NCBI RefSeq assembly: GCF_039535115.1 | Contig: NZ_BAAAWO010000001.1 | Coordinates: 3,534,001-3,598,000 of the forward strand | DNA from: Paeniglutamicibacter sulfureus | Lineage (GTDB): Bacteria > Actinomycetota > Actinomycetes > Actinomycetales > Micrococcaceae | Length of the DNA stretch: 64,000 nucleotides | Reading direction: 5' to 3' | In this document: positions 7,766 through 16,100 of the stretch, in pieces | Layout of the letters: every line of letters starts with the position of its first letter | Numbering within the stretch: position 1 is the stretch's first letter | Notes under the pieces: generated by a model | What the model was told of the DNA's origin: nothing | Databases searched by the model: none | What the model saw: the letters and a program-made list of their open reading frames with translations, nothing else | Program-made: the position numbers and the translations under genes

Positions 7766-8542
7766 TCAGCGGGGCATGAGCTCCCCGGCGCGCACCGGAA
7801 CCTCGAGCCGGTTCCCCGGCACCGGTGCCGGGCACACCGCATGGGGTGAGAATGCCATGGGGTAGTTCAAGGTGCGGTTGAAATCAATGGCGACTTCCCC
7901 GTTCGTGCCGGGGTCCTTGACCGTGACAAAGCGCCAGGAAGCCGTCTGCACCCCGTTCGTCTGGTCCCGGAACGCCAAGGTCAGCGAACCATCGGCGTTC
8001 CGGGAAGCAGCCAGGGACGCGCGGTGCCCGGCCAGCTCGAATCCGACCTCGCCGACCAGTTCTGCCCTGAGCCTGGTGTCGGAACGGAAACTGTCGATCG
8101 GCACCACCTTCGGGGCGTGGAATGCGGTGTAGCGCCCGGGGACGATGAAGGTCGGGTCGTGGTCGAAGACCGGGACGCCGGTGAAGGCCTTCAGCCGGGG
8201 ATGGTGGCGCTCGCGGGTGCGGATCATGTACCTGCCCCCGCGCACGCCCAGTTCCACCAGGGTGTCACCGTGGCGGATGAAATGCATGGACTCGCCCTCG
8301 TGCAGGGACTTGGCCAACGTACCGTGAACCGGGTCGCCATCCGGGGTGGTCACGGAGTCCGACACCTCGAAGTCCGCGGTCGCCCCGGTGGCATCGGCGC
8401 TCCAGCTTCCCGGAACCAGGTCCAATAGGCAGGGATCCTCGGGCAGCCACTGGTAGCTGCTCAGTGAAAGCCACCCGAACGGGACCGCCAGGCCTTCGTC
8501 GCGCATGCGGCGCCACAGTGTGAAATTCGTGGGTGCACTCAT
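7766..8542 (-). CDS. DUF1684 family protein
   Basis: 258 residues. The C-terminal block D-F-N-R-T-L-N-Y-P-M-A-F-S, followed by C-P-A-P-x-P-G-N-R-L, is the signature of DUF1684, a beta-rich family of unknown biochemical function common in Actinobacteria. An N-terminal W-L-S-L-x-S-Y-Q-W-L segment also fits. It is convergent with the SDR gene (21-base gap) and divergent from the small gene at 8640. No signal peptide is visible, so it should be cytoplasmic. Confidence 0.85.
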   Translation of the reverse strand: MSAPTNFTLWRRMRDEGLAVPFGWLSLSSYQWLPEDPCLLDLVPGSWSADATGATADFEVSDSVTTPDGDPVHGTLAKSLHEGESMHFIRHGDTLVELGVRGGRYMIRTRERHHPRLKAFTGVPVFDHDPTFIVPGRYTAFHAPKVVPIDSFRSDTRLRAELVGEVGFELAGHRASLAASRNADGSLTLAFRDQTNGVQTASWRFVTVKDPGTNGEVAIDFNRTLNYPMAFSPHAVCPAPVPGNRLEVPVRAGELMPR

Positions 8543-8639
8543 GGAACCCAGTGTGCCACTTCAGCGCCCGGTCGCTCCGTCGCCTGAGGGGGGATCGCGA
8601 TGTGGCCATGCCGAATCCACAAGCATTAGGCTTGTTTCC

Positions 8640-8945
8640 ATGCCTTCCTATCGCGCCCAGCTGAACATCACGGGGCTTCGTCCCGGGCACGCGCCCGAAG
8701 CCGTCATGGGCACCGCCGTGGCATCGCTGGCCGACGGCCACCATGTGGATGCGAACCAGCTCGACGTGGTCGCCGGGGTACCGCGGATCACCGTGCGCTA
8801 CACCGTGGAGGAAGACGGGAACCCGGATATGCGCGCCGTTGCATCGGCCGCTGCCATGCGCGCGGCGGTGGAAAGGGTGGCGGTGAGCGAAAAGCTCGTG
8901 GTGCTGCGCCGCACCCGTGGACGCTGGATGACGCTGCGGCGCTAG
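8640..8945 (+). CDS. Small conserved hypothetical protein
   Basis: 101 residues, not recognised. It reads as an alternating beta/alpha domain: strand Y-R-A-Q-L-N-I-T-G-L, a helix around A-V-M-G-T-A-V-A-S-L, strands around L-D-V-V-A-G-V-P-R-I-T-V-R-Y-T-V, then a helix and a basic tail (R-R-T-R-G-R-W-M-T-L-R-R). The start at 8640 excludes an upstream extension that would overlap the divergent DUF1684 start. It may be a ferredoxin-like small domain, but this is a guess from the strand/helix order. Confidence 0.6.
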   Translation: MPSYRAQLNITGLRPGHAPEAVMGTAVASLADGHHVDANQLDVVAGVPRITVRYTVEEDGNPDMRAVASAAAMRAAVERVAVSEKLVVLRRTRGRWMTLRR

Positions 8946-8967
8946 GCGTGCGGCAGGATCTCGCGTC

Positions 8968-10920
8968 CTAGGAAAAGTCAGTCGGCTTGCCGCGGGCGGC
9001 GCGGTGCTCGGCATGGTGGATCTGGTAGCGCCGGTTCTCGGTTGCCAACAGCACCACGAAACCGGCCATTCCCGCGAGGATGGCGATCCAGATGGAGTTG
9101 TTGGTTCCCAATACCCGTGGCACGAGCAGCCAGAACATGCCCCAGCCAAATCCGATGGCCATGATGATGCGACCGCGCTCGGTCATGGACAGGCTTGTGG
9201 CACCGTAGCCCAGGGCAGGCACCAACAGGGTTGCGATCCAGATGCCCGCTCCGCCGGCACCCCAGGACTGCAGCATGTTCATGAAGGCGGACGCCAACAC
9301 GACCATGCTGAAACCGGTCATCAGGCTGACGGGTGCATCGGTGAACATCCGTTCGCGCGTGGTACGGGCGGTGTTCAGGTTCAGCTCGCGCACTGAGGTG
9401 TACAGGAACCAACAGCTTGCCGCGGCAAAACCGAAGGCGGGGAAAAGCCAGTCGTTCACGGCGCTGAGCATCCACAGCACATTGCCCACGCAGGCAAGCG
9501 CAAACCAATGGCCGACGGCGCGTTGGCGCATCGCGGAGCGCTGCGAGGGCGCCCACGAGTAGGCTGCACCCGCCACCGCCCAGAGAAGGACGACTGGCCA
9601 GATCAGGTGCGCACTGGGAGCCAGCGACAACAAGGAGTAATTGGAACCCAGGGATTCGACGGTGCCGGAGGACAACGTCTCCAGGCTGGCCAGGGACACA
9701 GCCGCCGCCGCCACGGTGGCAGCGCTGCCAAGGATTCGACGGCGCATGTCCGATGGTTCCTCGACGGGGTTGGGGCCGGTCTCCGGCAGGACGTAAGGTG
9801 CCTCGTAGACCGGTTCGGCCGTGGCCTGTTGCTGGTCTATTGCGGCCTTGGCGCTGGCAACCAGGGCCGCAAGATGCTCCGGATCCATGGGCGGGGCCGG
9901 AGTGGCTGCCACCGAGGTCCCGGAGTCGGAAACCACAATGTCTTCACCGGGAGCGGCGTGCTCCGCTGGATACCAGTCTGTGGCAGGACCTGGAACCAGG
10001 TTTCCGGCATGCAATTCCGGCTCGTCGTGCACCGGGGACTTGACGGCTTGCGCATCATCGGGCTGGAGGGGGTCCGAGGCATGGAACCTCGCCGCTTCGG
10101 CACCCCTGGCGCGGTCCTCGGACTGTGTCTGGGCGGCCAGCCGTGCCTCGTCGGCCTGCCGGGCGGCGGCATCGAGCTTGGCCTGGTGGGCAAGGCGCGC
10201 GGCGTCACGCTTGGCGGCTTCCGTCTTTGCCTCGGCCCGGGCGACCTCCACCAACCGTTCTTGTTCCTTGGTCTCTGCGGCCTTGGCCCGTTCGACGCGC
10301 AACCGGTGCCACCGCCTCTTGAAAGTGGCAGGGGCTGCGTAGATCTTGTCGCCCAGGCGTTCAAGATTTGGCGCGGGCACGGAATCCAGCCAATTGTTCA
10401 GTCCGCTGAAGCCGCCGGCGATCGTCTTGGCGGGAACAGCGGTTGCGTTCTTGTCCTTCGACGATTGCCCGTCTGTCAGGTGGCGCAACGGAGACTCGCC
10501 GAGTACCTGGTCCGTGGGCTTCTTGAGGACTTCATCCACGGTGTCGGGTTCGGGGACGGAGCGATGCGGCACGGGCCTGGAAATGCGTTTCGAGAGTTGT
10601 TCCTTGGCTTCTGCGGGTTTAACCGGGGCGGTCTCCCCGGCCTCACGGACCAGATCGGTGGGGCCGGGCGGCGTGGGTGCGATGTTGCTTTTGGCACCTG
10701 GCTTCGGCGTTTGGCCCGGGTTTGACGGACCTGCAGCCTTGGGCGGCTTCGTCGGCTTCGTCGGCTCGGTCTTGGCCGGATCTGCTTCGCCGGCTTCGGG
10801 GGTCTTGGCTTGTTCGGACTCCGTCGGTCCGGTCTTGGCCGGATGTCCCTTGTCGGAAGTCGAGCCCGGGTTCTGCGATTTGCTTGACGCGGCGGAGGTC
10901 TTGGTATCGGAATTGTTCAT
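8968..10920 (-). CDS. Membrane protein with long disordered N-terminal region
   Basis: 650 residues in two halves. Residues 1-420 are low-complexity and rich in Pro, Ala, Lys, Glu and Thr (repeated T-K-P-T-K-P and P-K-P-G runs), including a helical Ala/Lys/Glu/Arg-rich stretch near 210-280 that could be a coiled coil. Residues 420-640 hold about seven hydrophobic helices with many Trp residues (V-L-W-M-L-S-A-V-N-D-W-L-F-P). That part recalls the TspO/MBR tryptophan-rich sensory fold, but only loosely. The start at 10920 has AAGGAG seven bases upstream. No signal peptide precedes the disordered part, so that part is probably cytoplasmic. Confidence 0.75.
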   Translation of the reverse strand: MNNSDTKTSAASSKSQNPGSTSDKGHPAKTGPTESEQAKTPEAGEADPAKTEPTKPTKPPKAAGPSNPGQTPKPGAKSNIAPTPPGPTDLVREAGETAPVKPAEAKEQLSKRISRPVPHRSVPEPDTVDEVLKKPTDQVLGESPLRHLTDGQSSKDKNATAVPAKTIAGGFSGLNNWLDSVPAPNLERLGDKIYAAPATFKRRWHRLRVERAKAAETKEQERLVEVARAEAKTEAAKRDAARLAHQAKLDAAARQADEARLAAQTQSEDRARGAEAARFHASDPLQPDDAQAVKSPVHDEPELHAGNLVPGPATDWYPAEHAAPGEDIVVSDSGTSVAATPAPPMDPEHLAALVASAKAAIDQQQATAEPVYEAPYVLPETGPNPVEEPSDMRRRILGSAATVAAAAVSLASLETLSSGTVESLGSNYSLLSLAPSAHLIWPVVLLWAVAGAAYSWAPSQRSAMRQRAVGHWFALACVGNVLWMLSAVNDWLFPAFGFAAASCWFLYTSVRELNLNTARTTRERMFTDAPVSLMTGFSMVVLASAFMNMLQSWGAGGAGIWIATLLVPALGYGATSLSMTERGRIIMAIGFGWGMFWLLVPRVLGTNNSIWIAILAGMAGFVVLLATENRRYQIHHAEHRAARGKPTDFS

Positions 10921-11095
10921 GTTCAGCTCCTTCATCGCCGCGATGCATTTGGCGCATCTGCTCATCGGATGGCTTCCAGCGTACCCAACAACCCGCAGGT
11001 GATGTCCACTTCCCACGCCCGGCCGCTCGACCGGCAAAGGTGAGCTACGCCATGGCCGTTGGCAGAGCCTCGGCGACCATCCCTTCCGGTCCTGC

Positions 11096-12175
11096 TCAGG
11101 TGGGAGATTCGGAGAGTTCCAGTTCCGAGGTGTAACGCACCTGTGTCCCGGAGAGAGGGTCAATGAACGAAATGCTGCGGGCCAGCAGCTGCAGCGGGCG
11201 CTTGTAGTCATCCGCGGCCAGGTCCAGCAGCGTCGGGTAGAACGGGTCGTTGAGGATTCCGAGTCCCAGGGCCGCCAGGTGCACGCGCAGCTGGTGGGTC
11301 TTGCCCGAGTGCGGGCTCAGCCTGAATTTGGCGACCCGGAGCCCGGCAAAATGCCCGTTCGAGGTCCCGGTGCCCATCAGCTCAATGAGGGACTCTGCGT
11401 TCGGTTCCCCCTTCTCTACCAACGAGCGCAACTGCCCCTTGATCTTGCTCATGCGGTTGCGATACACCAGCGGTTCGTGCGCCAGCGCGTCGAGGCGGTC
11501 GCGCAGTGCGGCGGCCGTGAGCAGGTCGTTTCCCGGTCCGGCCGTTCCGTCGACCGCGTTGCCGCTGCGTTCCTCGGCGCTTCCACCGAGCCCGCCTGTG
11601 CCCAGGACCTCGCCGGCCGGGCGCCCCGCGACCGGCTCAAGCGCCGAAACCGCCTCGTAGGTCTTGGAGATCTCGCGGCGTTCGAAGAGCGTCTGGTAGG
11701 CGCCGCGGGTCTCCGGGTTGGTGGAGAAGAGCAGGATTCCTGCCGTCGCCCGATCCAGCCGGTGCATGGGGATCAGCTCCGGGTTGCCCACGCGGTTGCG
11801 CAGCCGCACGAGGGCTGACTGCTGGATGAAGCGACCGCCGGGGGTGGTGGGCAGGAAGTGCGGCTTGTCGATGACCAGCAGGTTTTCGTCGTGGTGCAGG
11901 ATCGTCTCGGTGAAGGGTATGGGTTCCTCGGCCGGCAGGTTTCGGTAGTACCAGATAAATTCGTGCGCGCCCAGCGGCGTGTGCTCATCCAGGGACTCCC
12001 CGTCAAGGCCCACGACCTCGCCCTGTTGGAAGCGACGTGCGATGCCTTGGGCGTCGACGTGCCCGAATCGATGCAGCATGTATTCGCACACCGTTGCCCA
12101 CTGGCCCCCGGAAGGCACGCGCAGACGGGTTGCATTGACACCGTTGCGCACGGGAAGGGGAGAAGTCATGGCCAT
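11096..12175 (-). CDS. RluA-family RNA pseudouridine synthase
   Basis: 359 residues. The catalytic motif M-H-R-L-D-R-A-T-A-G-I contains the Asp that attacks uridine C1', and the C-terminal H-S-G-K-T-H-Q-L-R-V-H-L is the second RluA-family block. An N-terminal S4-like region (V-C-E-Y-M-L-H-R-F-G) precedes it. A 60-residue Gly/Ala/Asp-rich insertion sits in the middle of the catalytic domain. It modifies uridine in 23S rRNA or tRNA; which site cannot be told. GGAAG lies about ten bases upstream of the ATG at 12175; another Met lies two codons later. Confidence 0.88.
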   Translation of the reverse strand: MAMTSPLPVRNGVNATRLRVPSGGQWATVCEYMLHRFGHVDAQGIARRFQQGEVVGLDGESLDEHTPLGAHEFIWYYRNLPAEEPIPFTETILHHDENLLVIDKPHFLPTTPGGRFIQQSALVRLRNRVGNPELIPMHRLDRATAGILLFSTNPETRGAYQTLFERREISKTYEAVSALEPVAGRPAGEVLGTGGLGGSAEERSGNAVDGTAGPGNDLLTAAALRDRLDALAHEPLVYRNRMSKIKGQLRSLVEKGEPNAESLIELMGTGTSNGHFAGLRVAKFRLSPHSGKTHQLRVHLAALGLGILNDPFYPTLLDLAADDYKRPLQLLARSISFIDPLSGTQVRYTSELELSESPT

Positions 12176-12230
12176 GCACACCAGTCTTCCACGTGTGCAC
12201 GGCCTGCCCCGGTGCGACAGGGGGGCTCTG

Positions 12231-13064
12231 TCAGCGCGTACGGCCGCCGCTGGGCACGTAGGAGCCCTGGCAGGAGGCACAGAAGAACACATCTCGTTCG
12301 GCGCTGCGCGTGGATTCGGCCAGCGATTCCTTTTGCAAGGTGCCACCACAGCGAAGGCACGCCTGGCCGGCACGGCCATAGACCCAGTACGGGTTCATCC
12401 CGTCGGAGCCCGTGGTCACGCGCCGGGCGCGGTCCTTGTTGGCATGCAGCAGGCGGTGGGCAATGTCGACCATATGGCCCAGGTCCTCCACCTCGCCCGC
12501 CGGGGTGCGTGGGTGCACCCGGGTGATAAAGAGCAGCTCGGAACGATACACATTGCCCAGTCCGGAAATCAGACGCTGGTCGAGCAACGCCAATCCAATG
12601 GGTCGCTCCGGGTCGATGAGCAGTCTGCGCAGTGCTTCGTCCGGATCCCAGGAATGCCCCAGCGGGTCCGGGCCCAGGTGGCCAATGACTTCAACCTCGT
12701 CGGTGGTCCGCAACACGTGCAGGAACCCGAGCTCGAAGCCCACCGCGGTGAAGGCCTTGTTGCCCAGCACCGCGCGTGCCTTGAACGCCGGGGACCGCCA
12801 GCGTTCCCCGGTGGCATAGACGTCCCAGTGACCCTCCATGAGCAGGTGCGAGTGGATGCTCAGCGGAGGGGCGGATACCTTCACGGGCGGGCGGGTGCGG
12901 ATGAGCAGATGCTTGCCGCGTGAAACGACCGACTCCACCATCCAATCCACCAACGACAAGGTTGCATGGGCGGGTACGCGAAAATCGCTCACGCTCAAGG
13001 CCCTGCCCCCCAGAGCGGCCTCCAATCGACGGGCCGTGCGAAAAACTGTATCCCCTTCGGGCAT
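12231..13064 (-). CDS. nei: Endonuclease VIII-like DNA glycosylase (Nei/Fpg family)
   Basis: 277 residues, starting M-P-E-G-D-T-V. The exposed Pro and the following Glu are the catalytic pair, and P-E-G-D marks the Nei rather than the Fpg branch (P-E-L-P). A helix-two-turn-helix (G-L-G-N-V-Y-R-S-E-L-L) lies near residue 170, and a C-terminal zinc finger has C-L-R-C-G and C-A-S-C. It removes oxidised pyrimidines and nicks the abasic site by beta/delta elimination. It lies next to Lhr, another nucleic-acid repair gene, but transcription is separated by 115 bases. Confidence 0.9.
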   Translation of the reverse strand: MPEGDTVFRTARRLEAALGGRALSVSDFRVPAHATLSLVDWMVESVVSRGKHLLIRTRPPVKVSAPPLSIHSHLLMEGHWDVYATGERWRSPAFKARAVLGNKAFTAVGFELGFLHVLRTTDEVEVIGHLGPDPLGHSWDPDEALRRLLIDPERPIGLALLDQRLISGLGNVYRSELLFITRVHPRTPAGEVEDLGHMVDIAHRLLHANKDRARRVTTGSDGMNPYWVYGRAGQACLRCGGTLQKESLAESTRSAERDVFFCASCQGSYVPSGGRTR

Positions 13065-13179
13065 CGCTAAAACCACCAATCCTGCTAGTAAAGGATGCAC
13101 TTGCCCTCAAGTATCAAGTGACCTAGACCACCCAGCCTAGCCGGTGTCGGTGAATCACGGGTGGAAACCGCGAAATTAC

Positions 13180-16100
13180 CTAGGACCTAAAACGCAGTCC
13201 ACTAGGACTCGAATAGAACCCGGCACGCAGCAGGGCCGTCCCGACGGGCGTTTCGAGAACAGGTTTCCCGTTGATTTTCTCGATTCCCAGCTTGGCGATG
13301 GCTGCACGTCGCAGCACAGCCACCAACTCGGTCGCTATGGCATCAAGCACCGCGGGATCCGCGGCGGCGGAATCCTGGTCCCCGGACAGGGCGCCGAAGC
13401 CCAGCACCGTCTTGCCTCCGCGCTCCACGTACAGGGCCAGCGCGCCGTCCAGCAGCACCACCAGCGCGCCGGCCTTGCGCCCGGGGCGGTGCCCGCCGGC
13501 GGCCTCCGGCCAGCCCAATGCCGCCCCGTACGGGTTGGCCGGGTCGGTGGCCGCCAGGGCCAGCGCCACCGGAGGCGCCCCGTGTCCGGGTTCGCGGACC
13601 AGCGCACGGAGCCTGTCGATGGTCGCGGAGGTGGAGAACTGGGCGGCGCCAAGCCGCTCCACGAAGTAGCCGCGGCGAGTGTGCCCGGCCTCCTCGAGCC
13701 GGCCCAGCACCCGGTAGAGCTGTCCGAATCCGCCGGGCACCGATTCGGCGGCGACCGAGCCGCGGGTCACCACCCCGTAGCGTTCGAGCAAGAACTCGGC
13801 GGCTGCGTGGGCGCGGATGGTGGTGTCTTTTTCCGGGGCGGGCAGGGCGCCCCAGCGGCCGGAAGCCGAATCGGGGAGCTGGCGGCGACCGGTCACATCG
13901 GCAGCTCCATCAGTGCGGGAAGATCGCAGCATCGCCATGCGCCCCAGCCGGGCTGTTCGCGCCCGCGGGGCCAGTGCCGGCACGCGGTGCGCGGCCTTGC
14001 CACCGGAGACCAGCTGGCGGATCGGCGCCAGGGTGTCGGGAGCGACGGCCGAGGCCCAGAAAAGTTCCCACAGGGCCTCGAGCACTTCCGCGGAGGACGG
14101 TTCGCTTCCCGACGCCGTGCCGGAACCGTCCGGGGGTGCGACGGCCAGCAACCGGGCCAGCTGCGGCACGAAGTAGGCGCCGGAGGAACCCAGCACCGAG
14201 AACAGCTCGGTGGCTAGCGGGCCCAGAGCCGAGGTGTCGGGCAACGGCAGGCTCAGCGGCGCGTTCTCGGCGGTGTGCAGGGCGATCCAGCCGTCGGTTC
14301 CGGCCAGCGCGCCGGCGCCGGAAACCAGCACCTCGCCGGCGCTCATGAGTTCGTCAAGCATTGCGGGCCGGTAGTCACGGACGCGGGCGGGCAGCACGTG
14401 TGATTCCAGGGCGGAGGCCGGAACCGGCACCCCGGCCAGCTGCTCGATGACCGCCAGCACCCCGTCGATGCCGCGCAGTCCCGCGCCGATGCCCTGCCAG
14501 CCCGGCAGGAACCTGGCGAAGGTCTCCTGGTCCACGGGCTCGACCTCCGCGCGCAGGGCGGCCAGCGAGCGGGTGCGGATCATCCGCAGCACCCCGGCAT
14601 CGCAGTACTCGGTGGCGCTGCCGCCGGTCACCGGGGAGTCAAGGAGCATTTCGGCGGGCCGGAACGCCCCGACCATGACCCGGGAATCCGACACCAGCCG
14701 CTCCAGCACGGAAACCACCACCGCGACGCCCAGGCCCAGTGCGGCCGCGACGTCCCCGGCGGTGAAAGGCCCGTGGGTGCGGGCAAAGCGGGAGACCAGG
14801 TCGCCCACCGGGTCGGCCACGGGGTCGATGAACGCCAGCGGCACGCCATGCGGCAGCGGCACCCCGAGCCCGTCGCGCAGCCGCGGGGCATCCTCGATCG
14901 CGGCGAACACTTCCCTGCCGCCCAGACGCACCGCAAGGGCGCGGTTGGAGCGGACCAATTGCTCCAGGTATCCGGCGGCGGCTTCCACCGCGTCGGCAGC
15001 GGAAGCGGCTTCGTCCTCGTGCCGCAGCCGGTCCGCCACGGCCTGGGCGTCCAGCGGGCCGAGCAACCGCAACAGGTCCGCCGCTCCCTCGAGCCCGGCC
15101 AACTTGCGGTTTTCTGCCGTGCGCTGGAGCTCGCCCTGGGTGCGGGCGATGACCTTGGCGTCGAGCAGCTCGCGCAACTCGGTGCGGCCCAGCAACTCGC
15201 CCAGCAGCGCCGGGTCAAGGGACAGGGCCGCGGCGCGGCGCTCGGCCAGCGGCGAATCGCCCTCGTAGAGGAACTGGGCGACGTAGCCGAAGAGCAGCGA
15301 CTGGGCGAAGGGAGAGGGTGTGCGGGTCTGCACCTCGCGCACCGCGATGCCGCGCGAACCCACCGCGGCAAGCAGGTTCTTCAGTGCGGGCAGATCGTAG
15401 ACGTCATTGAGGCATTCGCGAACCGTTTCCAGGATGATCGGGAAATCCGGGTACTTCCGCGCCACGTCCAGCAGCTGGGCGCTGCGTTGGCGCTGCTGCC
15501 ACAGCGGGGTGCGCTTGCCGGGGCTGGTACGCGGCAACAGCAAGGCGCGGGAGGCGCATTCGCGGAAGCGGGAGGCGAAAAGCGCCGAGTTGCCCACCTG
15601 CGCGGTGACCACGTCCTCGATTTCGTCGGACTCAAAGAAGAAGAGTTCGGCACCCGGCGGTTCGTCGTCCATCGCCGGGACGCGCAGCACGATCCCGTCG
15701 TCGGCTGCCATCGCGGAGCCGTCCAGCCCGTAGCGTTCGTGCAGCCGCGCCCCCACGGCCAGCGCCCAGGGAGAATGCACGGGCAGCCCGAAGGGCGAAT
15801 GCAGGATGACCCGCCAGTCACCGAGCTCGTCCACGAACCGCTCGACCACCAGCGTCTTGTCGCTGGGGACCACCGTGGTGGCTTCCGCCTGGGCTCCCAG
15901 GTAGTTCAAGAGATTCCCGGCGGCAAAGGCATCGAGCCCGATGCCGGCCAGCTTCTCCCGCGAGGCTTCGGCGGGCAGGTTGACCAGTTCGGAGGTGAAC
16001 TTGCCCAGCGCCTCGCCGAGTTCCACCGGCCGGCCCTGGGTGTCGCCCTTCCAGAACGGCAGTTTTCCCGGCTGTCCGAAGGCCGGGGAGACCAGCACCC

